A DNA stretch of 64,000 nt from Prorocentrum cordatum (GCA_963575745.1 CAUYUJ010003403.1:397815-461814); one strand, 5' to 3'. Counted from the stretch's first letter, positions 20,955 to 33,102 are shown. Program-made: numbers and translations. The notes: generated from the sequence alone by a model not told the origin.

Positions 20955-22030
20955 GACGTCCAACAAAAATCGTTCGAAAACGGCCAAGATGGCCGCCAAG
21001 CTGCCTCCCAAAACTGCCAATGTGGCCCCACGGGACGATCCCAGGACGCCTCCAAGACAGCCAAGCTATCCCAAAGACAGCCCAAGATTTCCTCCAGACG
21101 GCCCAAGAAGTCCCTTAGACGCTCCAAGAGGGATCCGAAAGGACCTCCAGCAGGCCACAAGCCCTTCATCGCCCAAAGGTGTTTCAATGATTCTAGCGTT
21201 TTCGCCCTTTCTGATTTCCGACGCCCCAAGACGGACCCATGTGCCCCCAAGATCGTCCCAAGACGGCCCAAGAGGCCCGCCAAGACCTCCAACGCGGCCC
21301 TCGAACGCCCGAGGAAAAAACCCATGACTGCCCCGGGAATGCCTCCGAAGGCCGAGAGGCCCCAAGAGGTCCCCAAGAAGGCCCAGGAGGACAACGGGGA
21401 GGCCAACATCCTTGATGTTCCGAAAGTATAATATTTTTTTCATCGCGCTCGCCTTCTCGAGGTTTCGACGCCCCAAGAGGGGCTTCCAGGCCCCTGGGAT
21501 CGCCCTAAGATGGCCCAGCAGGCCCCCGATAGGCACCCAAAACGGCCCAAAAAGGTCCCAAGATAACCCGCGAGGTCCCCGAGACGGCCCCAGACACCTC
21601 TTCGACGGTCCTACAACGCCCAAGCAAAAACGCGGGACTTCCCAAGGAGGGCCCAAGACGGCTTCCGACGGCCAGAGAAGCCGTCGAGAGGCCCCCAACA
21701 TGGCCTCAAGAATGCCCGGGAGAGACTCCAGGTTACCTGTGCGTGATACATTGTTTTCAACGTTCTCGCCTTTTCGGGCGCCTGGTGCTCCGAGACGGGC
21801 CCGCGGGCCCCCGAGATCGCCCCGCGGCGGCCCCCGAGCGCCCAAGGGGGGGCTCATGACTACCCCGGACAAGCCCAAGGCGGCCTCCGAAGGCCAAGGG
21901 GCCCCCCAGATGCCCCCATGAAGGCCCAGGAGGACATCCAAGATGCCGACGTCCTTGATGTCCCGTAGGTTTTCCCCTTGTTTCAGCGAGTTCGCCTTTC
22001 CGGACTGCTGACGACCCAATGCGGGCCCGC
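20955..22030 (+). repeat. CCAAGAGGCCC-type array with four T-rich cores
   Basis: Four cores, at about 21175-21240, 21405-21485, 21735-21800 and 21945-22030, each read roughly TTTTCGCC(T/C)TT then TTTCCGACG or similar. Array blocks of 200-300 bp separate them. This is the densest cluster of the composite repeat in the window, with a period near 250 bp. Confidence 0.7.
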
Positions 22031-22048
22031 GGACTCCAGCGCATCGGC

Positions 22049-23330
22049 CTACCATGAATGTGAGAGCGAAACAGATCGAGCTGCTCCCACACCAGATCGG
22101 CGGCAACCGGGCGCGAGCGAGGGGGGCGTCAAATTTTGGCGGATGGGCCGTGCCCCCCCGCGCGCGCTCCGCCTTTCCAGTATGATGTGCGGTGGGGGCA
22201 TCCTGTCATGTCCATCGCTTCGCGGACGGACCCCTGCGCGCGCGCGTTCGACGCAAGGTGGCGCTCCGCGCAGCTGCCATTCACTGCGCGCTGGGAGCTG
22301 GCACCACTCCGACGTGCGAGCCAGCCGCAACGCCGCGCGCGTGCGACGGACGCGGCGCACTCGCTGTGGCTTTATGGCGTCCGCCAGCTCCTTCCTTTCC
22401 TGCGAGGCGGCGCGCGGCTCGGCCGCCGCGCCTGGGCCCGCGCCCCCGAGCGCGCCCAGCCTGGCGAGCACCGACGCCGCAGTGCACTCTTCCTCCATCA
22501 AGTCCACGAGCGTCGCTTCCCCTTTCCGCCGCCAGAGCGTCGACGATCGCCGCCTCCCCCATCAACGAGAGCGTCTCGGTCGCATCGACATCCAGCGGGC
22601 CGAGCCTGAGCTCGCGCACCTCGTGCACGAGATCCGCGAGGTAGGTCGGCAACCGGCCTCAGCGTGTCAACTCGTCTCTGCCCCTGCAAGACGACCTGCG
22701 CTGTCAAGTCGGCCTCCGACTGTGCCGTGGCCGCCGAGCCTGGGCGCCCCGCCGGCGCGCCACGGCCCGCGGGCCCCTGCCCGATCCCCTCCGAATGAGG
22801 CCTGCTATCAACGCCTTCCCACGCCTCCGCCTTTAGCGAGCTTGACCACCCTGCGAACGAACGGCTGCGCGCGCCTGGCAGAGCTCGTCGGCAGCAGCGG
22901 CGCCGCGGGAAGGCTGACCCGCTTCGCGAACTCCTGGGTGCGGAGCCGCTCGGCCAGTCGCGCCAAGGACTGCCTGTGCCGCGGCTCGCGCTTCCGCGCC
23001 AGCGCTGCCGCTGGGGGGCCGATCCAGGCCGCGTGCTTCAGGGGCCCAGCGTTCGCAGACCTTGCCTCCCACGAGAAAAATTCGGCAGCCCTGGCGGGAC
23101 AGGGGGATGCATGTGCGCCCTGCAGGCGGGGCCGGCCAGCGGCCGGCGGACGGCGCGCAGATCGGCGCGTCGGCGTTGGGAGAAGGAAATCCAGACGCCT
23201 TCCAGCCCCGGAGCCGGCGGCAGCGCCGAGGCCCCCAGCCTTCTGCGCCGCCTGGAGCTCCAGCGCCGACGCGTCGGCACTCCGGCCGACGAAGTCGGGG
23301 GCCTTCGCGCGCAGCGCCACGTTGCGCCGC
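22049..23330 (-). pseudogene. Unidentified GC-rich minus-strand coding-like region with a frameshift
   Basis: Minus frames at 22808-23320, 22520-22652 and 22049-22507 have protein-like runs such as LADLVHEVRELRLG, ETLSLMGEAAIVDALAAER and DLMEEECTAASVLARLG. The last two lie in different phases that meet at an AAAGGGG homopolymer near 22520, so one base of slippage would explain the break. No domain is recognised. It could be a decayed retroelement or host gene, and GC bias makes every frame look open, so confidence is low. Confidence 0.3.
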
Positions 23331-24339
23331 GGGCGCTCAAGCCGCGTGGGCTGCCCGCCGCGTCTTCCGAAGATCTAGTAGATAGAACGACTTTTGTTTT
23401 TCATTTTTTTGATGTTTATCCTATTTTTAGTTGTTTTTGAAGTTTTTAAAAGTCTGTTAATTAAAGCAGGAGTTAATTTCGTATGCAGCAATCGACCAAA
23501 ACCACCAGATAGTCAGGATTTACCACCACCTTTAGTTGGCGCGGCGCAGGGAGCGCCGCGGCCAGGCGGTCCGCCAGGGCAGCATCGCCGACCACCGTTT
23601 CCAGCGCCTCCTTCGCGGCTGCTCCTCGAGCCCAGCGGCGCGGGCGAGGGCGCGCCGCGCCGCGGCGTCGAGGCCGCCCGCGCCCGCCGCGCCGACTCGC
23701 CGCGCTCCGAGCTTAAGCGGCGGGGGGGCCCCCCTTGGGCCCCCGCCCGTAGCCATCCCGTGCGTCCCGCGAGCGCCCGAAAGCAGACGCGACGCAAGGC
23801 GTGAGCCAGAATGGCCTGGGCCAGAATCTCTACGGGCGGCGGGGGCATTGAATAAGGGGCCCTTCGATATGGGATCCAGGGTCTGGAGGCCGGCGGAGCT
23901 CCAATCGAGGCTTGGCCATGGACACCGCCGCCGCGCTCATCAGATAAGGACCCCCCAGGGTCTGAAGCCTCCTGGGCCCATTCCTTAACGAATGCCCCCA
24001 CCGTATTTCTTACCCGAACAAGAGAAGAAGCAGTGCAGTCCTGCGTGCAGAACGGATCCAAGCTGGTTCAGAAATCCCGAATCAACATCGGCTGCCGTGA
24101 CCGCGAGCCTCGTGGCCTTCTCTGGGGGAGCCCCGAACATGCGATCGTTAACCACGATAGTCCTGCTTTTGGCGTGCGCCATCACTGATACTAGAGCAAG
24201 ATCTTACCACGCGCAACTGCTGCGGGGGGGGTCTCGACAAAAAGGGCGCACCACAGGAGTGTCACCACAGGTGTTGCCTGGGTCTACCTTCTCTTGCTGT
24301 GCCTTGGGCAGGCCGGCCAAACTCCGCGGCCGCGCTCGA
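23331..24339. other. AT-rich pocket then GC-rich DNA; no gene recognised
   Basis: 23383-23520 is unusually AT-rich for this window (TTTTGTTTTTC, AAAGTCTGTTAATTAAAG). It is followed by GC-rich DNA with open frames on both strands. No domain is recognised, although the minus strand may be the eroded upstream part of the recombinase remnant or a neighbouring element. Confidence 0.35.
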
Positions 24340-24399
24340 CTACGCGGCGGCGCGCTGACGTCTTGCACAGCCGAACAAATGTGCAAGGCGGGGCTCAGT

Positions 24400-24850
24400 G
24401 CTACCAAAACCAGACTTGCCAGGATGCTCGTCCTCAGGAGAACTCGGCCAAGAAAGGGGTCGCGGCCTCATCGCCAGCGCCGGCAGAGTGCGCCCGCTTG
24501 CGAAGCACTTCTCGAACAGGCGCTTGCAATCGAAGTCGTGGGCGTGCTGCGCCGCGCTCAGCTCGCGCCGTGCGTCGTTGAGCCGCCCCGCCTTCTCGAG
24601 CCTTGCCGCTCTCTTGGCGGCCCGCCAATGGCCTCTCTTCATGCGCTTTCTAAGTTGCGCTCTTGGTGGGCTCGGTCGATCGATATCCCGCTGTGGCGGC
24701 CTTGGTATGGCGCCATCTTGAAGCCCAGGGCCGCTGCAGCCTGCGCGAACATCTGGTAGAGCTGGCTGTGCTCCCAAGGGGTGGCGCGCTCCGAGCTGGG
24801 ACCCTGGCTGAGGTGCCTGATCATGTGGTCCAGCTAAGGGGTCCTCGCCG
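24400..24850 (-). pseudogene. Tyrosine recombinase (phage-integrase family) C-terminal remnant
   Basis: The minus strand encodes LYQMFAQAAAALGF, then YQGRHSGISIDRAHQERNLE, and in another phase RGHWRAAKRAARLEKAGRL. This order matches the C-terminal catalytic part of tyrosine recombinases: Arg-His in the RHSG box, His/Trp in the GHW box, then the tyrosine box. A stop and a frameshift near 24640 separate the boxes. The residue where the nucleophilic Tyr is expected reads Leu (RLEKAG). Such domains occur in dinoflagellate genomes in DIRS-like or Crypton-like elements and stand-alone genes. This copy is almost certainly inactive. MITE copy 2 lies about 75 bp upstream on the same strand. Confidence 0.6.
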
Positions 24851-24921
24851 AATCCATCGCCACCGCGTCGTCGGCTTCCCCGGTCTTGCTCCGGACCGCG
24901 CACGTGCAGCTGGGGGAAGGG

Positions 24922-25087
24922 TTAGGGTTGGCATGTCCTCCTACAGGCGGATTTTGGACGAAAAATCATAACGAGTCAAACTATAAAAACGAAATAGTAA
25001 AACAAATAACAAAAAAATCGTCCCCAGAACATTTTATTTTGTGACAATGTTTGAAAATTCCTCCTGTAGAGGGACGTGCCCGACTTA
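24922..25087. mobile_element. MITE copy 2 (about 166 bp)
   Basis: The left end reads TTAGGGTTGGCATGTCCTCC; the right end reads CTGTAGAGGGACGTGCCCGA and then CTTA. The flanking direct repeat GGGAAGGG is at 24914-24921 and 25089-25096. The interior shares GGATTTT(G/C)GACGAAAAA and GTCCCCAGA with copy 1. No ORF. Confidence 0.8.
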
Positions 25088-25184
25088 CGGGAAGGGAGGG
25101 GGCCCCACCTGTCCGGGCCTCGAGCCGGCGGCCGCAGCGACCGGTATAGGAGCGACAGGAGCTCCGACGGGCACTTTTGGGCCC

Positions 25185-25530
25185 CCCAAATCGCTCCAAA
25201 GGCACCCCAAATGGCCTCAGAACCGCCCAAGAGGCCCCCACGACGGCCCCAAGACGGCCCAAGAGGTTTCAAAGTTGCACAAAAAATGGCCTGGCCTCCA
25301 AGACGGCCCTGGAGCACCCCACGAGGGGCCCAAGTGCCCAAAGAGGCCCCGAACACGGCTTCCGACGGCGTCAAGCGACCAGGAATGCCCTAAGACGGCC
25401 AAATCGGCCAGCGAGAAGCCCCCCAAGGCCCCCAAGAGGCCAAAGGAAGCCCCCAAGATGCCTTCAAGAGGCTCCCAGGAAGCTCCCAGGAAGCTCCCAG
25501 GAGGCCCCAAGAGGCTCCCAAGATGCCCCC
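25185..25530 (+). repeat. CCAAGAGGCCC-type degenerate array
   Basis: It contains CCAAGAGGCCCCC and CCAAGACGGCC blocks, plus a perfect local repeat of AGCTCCCAGGA (three tandem copies near 25475-25505). Confidence 0.75.
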
Positions 25531-27237
25531 TCCTTTTTCCTCCTCCTCCTGATCTTCCCCGCCATCCTCCCTCAAGTGTTCCTCGAAGGGCTTCCACAAC
25601 GGCTTGGGGACCACATGGTCCGATAGATTGGCAGAGCTCCTGCCACAACGCTCGGCCACATGGGCGATTTCCACAGGCAGGGGGCGGCGGTGATTCGCCG
25701 TAGGCGTCTTCGATATGCGGCAACGAGTGCATGCAATTTTCTATTCACAGCGCATTCACGTGCCGCTTGCCAAGTGTGTCGGTCGAAGCCAGCATTTTCA
25801 TACTGCATGATGTCAAAGGCGAGCGTGGAGCGTCTGTAGCCAGCTCTGGCCGCACAAGGGGATTGTCGCCTCGCCAAACAAACTATGACAACTTTACGAC
25901 TTAAACTCTTCGCACTAATCTCGATCATTCCCTCGGTGCCTCCAGCAGGCATGATGTTGCTCTGCAGAAATCAGGAGTGGAGTCTTGCATAATGACAGTG
26001 CGATAGGGAGAGGGCGAGTTCCAGGGGATAGAGAGAGTTTGGGATCTGGGTCCAATGCTCCACTTCACTTCTTAACTACTCGGTGTCGTCGCTGCGGCAA
26101 GCAATCGTCGGGGACGCGTGGAGGGAGCCCTAGGTCCGGCAAACTGAAATTGCGTGCGCAGAGCCGAAAGGCGGCGGTGAGGCAGGCGAGATAACAATGC
26201 AAACTGAGCTCGGCAACGGGAAATAATACACAGTTCACCATCTACCATCTACCACAAGAGGCTGGTCCTTATACCCCAAATGTATGAACGGCTCAAGCAC
26301 AGACCCAATGTGGTGCATGCATCACATTGCGCTCCTCGCACATATGCTACGAGCTCGAAAGGAACGTGGATCATTTTGAGAAAGCGCGGGGAGAGCATTG
26401 GCAGATCATGACAACATAAGGTCGGTGATGGGGCGTCCCAGAGCACCGCAAACATTTAAGAGAGGACCTCCCAAAGAACAGGAGAGCAGAGGCCTCAAGG
26501 AAGCGCGATGACAGCGGCGGCGACAACTTGCGATACGCACGTGTGTCCCCGCCACGAAATCGGCACAACCGCCACCACTGGAGGTGCCTCCCTGGTGGTG
26601 GTGGTGGTGGCGTCGCTTCTTCCTCCTCCTGGACTCGGAGACCCAGAGGCCACGAGCGAGTCAGATCCCCCAGGCAAGCCATGATGTGTGGCTGCAAGGC
26701 TACATTGGACGGCTCGGGGGCCAAATGTCAACTAGTCCCGAAAGGGCCCCGAGAGCGCGGGAATCCAGAAAGCCCAAGAGGGCCCGAAGAACCCTGACGA
26801 CGGCGTCAACTTGGCATCCACTTCACACGCTACGCGCCCTTCATTGGACGACGGTGTACATTCACATAGATCGATCGAGGGATGCCCCAACGGCTCCCAC
26901 TGGGACGCTCGTGCTCGGACTCGGATGGCATACCCGAAGGATGTCCCACGATGTCCGAATATCCTTCCGATGTGCCCAATGCGTGGCCTCAAGAGCACCC
27001 TCACAAACGCCAAGATTGATCCAAAATGCCGCCACCGCGAGGCCGCCAATACTCCCCCTTGTCGAAAACCCACTGGCCCTCTGGGCGGAGGTTGATCCCC
27101 TCCTCCGGCCCCTTCTTGGCCCTGCCCTCCCCCCATCCCCACGCCGCAAGACCACCCCCCCTCGCCTAAACCATGATGCTCACATGAGCCGGGCACAAGG
27201 TCGAGCCACAGCGCGAACGAGATGAGCGGGGAGAGAG
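25531..27237. other. No gene recognised
   Basis: The minus frames at 25572-25952 and 26249-26724 have mixed, protein-like composition but no motif I can name. A GGTGGTGGTGG run lies at 26593-26612. The 26740-27030 stretch has weak CCAAGAGG-type blocks. Confidence 0.35.
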
Positions 27238-27247
27238 ACATGGGATT

Positions 27248-27408
27248 AAGTCGGGCCTGTCCCCCTGCAGGCCGATGTTTGGACGAAACATTGAAAGTAC
27301 ACCCAACATGTCATAGCAATGCGCAAACGTGGTCAAGACATGGCCCCCTGACTATCTTTTAGAGTGTTTTTGAACATTCCCCCTGGTAGAGGGGCAGGCC
27401 CGACGTGA
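27248..27408. mobile_element. MITE copy 3 (about 161 bp)
   Basis: It starts AAGTCGGGCCTGTCCCCCTG and ends GGTAGAGGGGCAGGCCCGAC. Imperfect flanking repeats are ACATGGGA (27238-27245) and ACATAGGA (27412-27419). It lies 304 bp from copy 4, the closest pair in the window. Confidence 0.78.
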
Positions 27409-27712
27409 AGAACATAGGAGCGAGAGGGGGGCACGCGCAGGTCGGGTGCAGGGAGAGCCCGCCGGCTGCCGTGCCCCTCGCGGATGCCCGGCCCGCCGCC
27501 CCGGTCTGGCCTGCCTGGCGGGTCCGCCGTGCGGGTCCGCCGTGCCCAAGGGCTCCCGACTTCGCGCTTCGCGCTGCGCGCTGCGCGAATAACTTCGCGC
27601 TCTCGCGCCGCCTCCCAAGGGAGAAGAGGAGGATGAGGAGGAATCGGAGCCGAACCGCGACGCACGAATCAAATCGCGCCCTCGAGGGCGCCCTTGGTGC
27701 CTGTCTGGTCTG

Positions 27713-27836
27713 AAGTTGGGCCTGTCCCCCTACAGCGTGTTTTTTTGACCCAAAATAAGCCCAAAAGAGTCCCCAGACTGTTTTTTACACTATTTTTGAA
27801 AATATCCCCCCTAGTAGAGGGACAGGCCCGACTTAA
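27713..27836. mobile_element. MITE copy 4 (124 bp)
   Basis: It starts AAGTTGGGCCTGTCCCCCTA and ends AGAGGGACAGGCCCGACTTA(A). The flanks are GTCTGGTCTG (27703-27712) and GTTTGGTCTG (27837-27846), 9 of 10 identical. It is the shortest copy, with a reduced interior. Confidence 0.85.
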
Positions 27837-28077
27837 GTTTGGTCTGCCGTGCGTTCCGCTGTGGCGTGACGGTCTCACGCCGCCCAAACCAGACCGACAC
27901 GGCAGCCCACCACAGCACGGCAGAACAGCACGGGCTGACCAGCAAAGCACACCAGGCAGGCGAGAACGGCCGACCGCCATCAAGACATGGGAACACAACT
28001 GGTGAAGGAGAGGTGCGCGAAGATCCGAGCCGGCGACGCACGGCACGCTCGCCGTGCTGGCCTGCCGTGCTGGCCTA

Positions 28078-28290
28078 GGAGCATCTTGGGGACCTCTGGG
28101 AGCCTCCTGGGACCTCCGGGAGCCCTTTTGGAAGTCTCTTGAGGGCCTCTTGGGGGCCTTTTGGGCCCAAATGAGTGCCAAGCGCGATTCCCTCTGTTTG
28201 TCCTTTGCTTGCCTTGTGCAGCAAAGGGGCCTCGGGGGCCGTCTCAGGCTTCTCCGAGGCCCCTCCTGAGCCCCTCTTGGGCCTCGTCGG
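28078..28290 (-). repeat. CCAAGAGGCCC-type degenerate array
   Basis: The plus strand reads GGGGACCTCTGGGAGCCTCC and GAGGGCCTCTTGGGGGCC, the reverse sense of the arrays at 25185 and 20955. Confidence 0.7.
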
Positions 28291-28559
28291 CGCCGTGAAG
28301 AACATACTGTCTTACGTCGCAGCGCGGCAAAGGCAATCCGCTCGCGCGCCCTAGTGGGTCGGGCTACGACACGGCACTACTTGTCCGGCTGCAGAAAGGG
28401 GGGAAGTCGGCGGTGGACAAACCTCCCTTTAGTAAACCTCCCCTTAGTGAAAACGGCCTGGGACCGAAACCGACGGACCTAGACCCGCAAAAATGACGGC
28501 TGCGACGCCCTCTCGCGAAGCGAAGACGGCCAATTCCTCAATCGACGTGTCAGGGTAGG

Positions 28560-29645
28560 AGGTCCATCCACCTCCGAGAGAGGGGGGCAGGAGGGCGGCC
28601 GCCGAGGGCGGGAAGGAGAGGATGACACTCACGGCGCGAAGAACAACACCATGGGCGGCCAGTGCGGCCAGCCTGTGACGAGGCACCCTGGCAGCGGACG
28701 CGGGGCGGCATCACGGCCACGCCCAGAGGCGGAGGCAGAGGCTGCAGGCGTGAGAACGTGGAGCAAGTCGAAGCCCCGCAAGAGGAGGAGCAGCTAGCGT
28801 GCCCACGGAGGCAGGCATCTGGATGTCCGCTGGAACGCCTCAGAGGTGTCAGAATGCTGCAGGTGCGGCACCAGGGGCTGCGTGCAGGCCAAGAGGACTG
28901 GGCTGGCAAGCCCAGCGCAGCAAAATGCTGCGGTGAAGCCAAGCTGTGCTGCCGAGTCCAGGCTCTGGGGCTGCAGGCGGCAAAGCTGCCAGGGGCTCCT
29001 GAGCAAACTCCAGGGCGGGCGGGGCCGGCGACGCTGCGTGCACCGCGACTGAAACGGCGTCGAGTGGCAAGTGCTGGGGGAGCCGCTGCGAATCCAGCTG
29101 AGCTGCCAGGAGCCAGGGCGGCGCAGCCGGAGCGGGGTGCTGCGCGGAGCAGCGGGGCCGCCGAGCCGCCTCCGAGCAGGGCCGCAGGGCTGCCTGGAGC
29201 TGGGGCGGCCGCAGCCCCAGCGCCAGGCAGCCCTGCCCAGCCCCAGCCCCGGCCAGCAGCATCCGCGCCGCAGTTGCGGAGCGGGTGCTGCCGGCCGGGG
29301 CGGTGCGAGCAGCGCGCTGCGACGGCCGCCGCAGGGGCGCCCAAGCGGCGGCAGGGCACGGGAGGCGGCCCTTGCCGGTGCACGCAGCACAGGAAGCCCC
29401 GCCGCAGGGCTGGCGGAGCAGGGGCGCCCAGCTGCGGAGGCGGCGGGGCAGGATCAGGGGACGGCGGCTCCCCGGCCGCTGCAAGCAGAACAGCAGGGAG
29501 GCCACAAGGCCGCCGGGCCCCGCAGCCAGCCAGGCGTGGCGCCCAGCCGGGGCAGGGAGGCAGCGGCGGCGGAACAGGCAAAGCAAGAGTCCACCTGGGG
29601 GGATGGACGCTCCAGCCAGGTCAAAACCAAGGGGAGCGAGACGGT
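28560..29645. other. Very GC-rich segment, open on both strands; no gene recognised
   Basis: Frames over 280 residues run through on both strands, with Ala/Gly/Pro/Arg-rich composition and CCGCAGCC / CAGGGCTGC themes. The plus frame 28846-29052 is Cys-rich, but the spacing fits no zinc finger I know. Simultaneous openness on both strands argues for composition rather than a protein. Confidence 0.35.
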
Positions 29646-31211
29646 GAGGAGGGAAGGGAAGGGAAGACGTAAACAAGTATGCGCGAACGGCGGAGACTCG
29701 GCCGAACCAGGCGATCGGCCAGCCCACTCCGAACTCCCGCACGATCCCACCTTCCAAGTTTTGGCGATCGCCCCTGGCCGCCGGACTGCTTGCGGACAGA
29801 TCAGTCGTGACGGCCGTCTGGCCGCCGCGATTCCCCCCAAGTGCCACGGTCTCAGCGGCGTTACCGCCGTCGGGGACCCGAGTCGGTCATGGGAACAACC
29901 AGGGCCAAGTGAAGCGCTGCATCACTGGTGACCGTCACCTGCCGTACGTCGGATCCGCAAAGGATGTATGGGCAGCCGCCTCATTCAATCCGCTAGACTG
30001 ATAGACGCTAGGCCGGCCTCCTGGAGGGGAGGACCCCGAGTCCTGGGGCCCACCCAGCGAGCATGTTCTCACAATAGAACCGGGACGCTGCGTGCCTGTC
30101 GGGCTTCTCCTGCGGGTCTCCATGGAGCACTCGTGGGGCGTCTTCGGGGCCTCCTGGGCCGACTTGACGCCATCTTGTGCGTTTTGGAACGGTCTCGGGC
30201 CGTCTTGGACGGCTTTGGGGCCCTCTCGAGCGCCTTCTGGGGCCGTTTTGGAGCGCGGGCGCCCCACGGGCTCGCCGGGACTGTGCTCGAGAAGCGTCCG
30301 GAGGGGTTCGCCCGCCCTCCCCCCGTCTCCCCTCCCTCTGGGTGTCCACGGGGCGCGCGAGGCTTGGGCGCCCAAGGCGGCTCCAGACAGCCGTCGTCGG
30401 CACCCACGATGGCGTAACACAGTCCAACCTGATTCCAAATGGTTTCCACGATGCTTCCAAGAAGCCTCGAAACCCTCCCAAGACAGCTCCAAGTAACCAC
30501 GGAGCTTCCATGTATGCCCCCGACAGGCTAAAGTCGTTCCCAACATTGAACATACACATGACTTGTGCATTCGCGCCTTCTCGCTTCTCATTGGCTTCCG
30601 AAGCTTCGACGTGGCTCCAAGTTGGCCCAAGAGAGCCGCAAAAGGGCTCCGAGACGGCCCCAGGAGCGCCCCAAAAGGCGAGTCTCTGTCTTCACTGTGC
30701 GAACCTAAATCAAAACCATTCATTTTTGATCGATGTCTTCCATGATGGTCCGGACAGGAACCTGGGGGCCCCGCAAGTCCCGAAGAGGTCCTAATATATC
30801 TACGAACGGACCCAACGTGGCCCCAATATGGCTCCCAACGGCTCCCTGAAATCTCGTTTCGCAGCTGTTGGCCTCCTTGCTTCGCTACGCGCTTGCCCGC
30901 GCCCCTCTTGTCCGCCAGACAACTCCCCTGGGCATCGTTTCTGGATGAGCTGGTGGGGATGCGCAAATCGCCGGTCGTCCGCCACCGTGCACGCTCGTAT
31001 GTTGTTTAGAACGCCCCACCCCCCTGCTCGCACTCGCCCCTAGAATGCTGTCACCCGAATTCACTCCCTGGCGCTCTTTCCTGCCTTCCAAACAACGAAT
31101 ATGGTTCTCAAGGCGACATTCAAGACAGCGGTACTGACACCAGGACGACATGGCCGAAGACGGCATAAGAGGCCCCGCCAAGCGGCCTTAAGGCAGCTCG
31201 AGACTTCCAAG
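29646..31211. other. Intergenic DNA with CCAAGAGG-type blocks
   Basis: Reverse-sense array blocks lie at about 30120-30260 and forward ones at 30600-30850. A T-rich core is at about 30530-30630 (CATTCGCGCCTTCTCGCTTCT). The final 170 bp before 31212 are the left flank of LTR element B. Confidence 0.4.
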
Positions 31212-31492
31212 TGTGAGCAGTCGCCATAATGTCCAACCCACAACTCCTGATACAAGGGAAGCATATCAGACAAGCGTATCATTTTCCGCCGCGTTCAGGC
31301 TTAATCGTGAGTAGGTGCGTCCAACCCTCCCGCCTGGCCGCGAGCCGAATGACGACAGGAAGCATCGCGCACCAGCGAGAGAGAGAGAGAGAGAAACATA
31401 ACAAGAGAGAGAACGATCAACATCAGCATGCCACTTTCCTGTCAAATCCATCCTATATCCATGTGCATACTGATCTAAATGAGTCTCGCACA
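31212..31492 (-). repeat. Element B 3' LTR (uninterrupted copy)
   Basis: It aligns to 39861-40053 plus 46266-46363 through TCCAACCCACA, CAAG(G/A)GA, CATATCAGA/CACATCAGA, GTGAG(T/C)AGGTGCGTCCA, CCCTCCCGCC, CGAATG, a GAGAGA tract, CAGCAT, TCCTGTCAA and CACAAGA in order. Identity looks like roughly 70-80% by eye. It begins TGTGAGC. The GA microsatellite at about 31377-31395 is the position where the other copy received element A. Confidence 0.75.
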
Positions 31493-32313
31493 AGAAAAAG
31501 AAGCATTCATTGCTAAGTAAAGCGCGGCAAATCGACAGCAAGCACATCCAGCAGGCGATTCAAAAACAATTCGGCTGACAGGCTCGGGACACCGAAACAC
31601 ATGGATCACTGTAATCAAATCTTTGCCCGAGCTTATCACAGGTAATATCATCATGCCGCCGCCGTTGTAATTATCCATTCGCTCCTTGGTTGCGGATCTC
31701 AGCATTGCGTACCTAGCTTGATAATGTGATGCGCCGCGTGCTTTTCGATCCTCGGGCACATATTGTAGCAGCTGCTCTTGCCGGCGTCCAACTTCAGGCA
31801 CCTTCCTAGACAATTCGCATGCTGCTTGTCCTTGTCGTAGATATCCTTGAACGTATTACCTTCGTCCTTCCCGCTCGGTCATCTTCGTGGTCGCACGCTG
31901 CTTCAAAAGTGCGGTCTCGTCCAGGTAGATTGGACGCTCCTGCGTGAAGTCGCCATCCTCCCTCCTTTCAGAACCTCGCGCGCAGTCGGCTCCTCGATCT
32001 TCCCGATCATGGGGGAAGAAGGACTTTCCTTCTGGAAAATGTCGTTGCTACATGAACTGTTCACCTCCATTGGCGCTGATATGCCGAGGTCCCGGTCGCC
32101 GTCCTGCTTCGGCTGCGTCGTGTAAATTGTAAGAAAAACTTCAGCCGCGATCGAAACCACAGTCACCACCGTAGGAGCCATTTGAAAAAGACGTCCATGC
32201 ACTGCGAGTGCACAGAATTGATGCATGACTGCAGCAGGTTCCATGTCTGGATCGCCCTCTGCGCGCCATGAAGAAATGCTTCGACGTCTTCATTTCCGTC
32301 GTGAACTTCCCCC
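31493..32313 (-). other. Element B 3' internal region, no domain recognised
   Basis: It lies between the 3' LTR and the RNase H remnant. Short frames occur on both strands, and no polypurine tract is visible next to the LTR. Confidence 0.4.
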
Positions 32314-33100
32314 TCATCGTCGCGTCGTAGATTCACTCCTCGCAGTAGGACGCCTCCACTGGACAGGTCGACATCTCATCGATATCATCCTCGGTGTCGT
32401 CGTCGCACAGCTCCTGCATAACGTGCTCCGCCATCTTCGCGTTGAAGCCGTCGACCTCCTTCGTTGCTGCCATGTTCTCTGGCCCTGTCTACTTTCGTCC
32501 ACATGTCAATGGTGCTCTTGAGTCGGGCCCCGGAGTTCACGGATTTGAACTGGTCGCGAGGTTCGCGTAACCTCCTGGAAGTACCTTGGTCAAGAATTCC
32601 GCCAGCAGCTGCTCTTTTTCGAGCCACTTGATGCTCGCTTCCTTGAGCGATTGTCGCAATATTGCCACTTCCAGAAGCGGCCTCCGATCCGCAATGGAAA
32701 TTCATTCCTTCACTATCGCGTCGCATTGGCTCACGCACTCCGTCGCCGAAACACATTTCACTGGGGTGATGTCGCGCGCAATGTCGGTGGCGTCCATGTG
32801 GGGGTGCAGCATCTCCGCCAAGGAAGACCGGGGTAGACCGCGTCCAGATCAACCTTTCAACTGAACCTGCACATGAATACGCCTCCGCCGATAATATTGA
32901 TTGTGCAGCTCGTTGAATCTTGAAGACTGCCATCCAACGCCGTGCACCTTGTAATGGTTGCTGCGGTCGTCGTTGATCCTGTGGCCGCCCAGCAGGATGA
33001 AGTGACCGCGCTGTGATCGATGCTTCGGTGTGCTGTCGAAAGCGCTGTTCGTCGCGTTGAGCGCCATGGTCTCCCCCGAATTGAAGCCAGCAGTAAGCCT
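32314..33100 (-). pseudogene. Element B RNase H remnant
   Basis: Minus-strand pieces read AFDSTPKHRSQRGHFILLGG, GVGWQSSRFNELH and, in another phase, QRAAQSILSAEAYSCAGSVE. These parallel the copia-type RNase H order (D-x-A/G then SxxG, then SSLxAEA with the catalytic Glu). At least three phase changes occur. The downstream frame continues as a charged tail with no domain. Inactive. Confidence 0.6.
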
Positions 33101-33102
33101 AA

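Noticed and set aside
22808-23320. 170-residue minus frame as a confident gene
   Set aside because: Rich in Arg/Ala/Pro with overlapping frames on the plus strand. It is kept only as part of a low-confidence pseudogene.
28550-29672. Overlapping frames of 340 residues on both strands
   Set aside because: Simultaneous openness on both strands with Ala/Pro/Gly/Arg composition is explained by GC content. No domain.
31207-31211. CCAAG as a target duplication for element B
   Set aside because: No matching 5-mer is found at the plausible right ends near 46363-46370.
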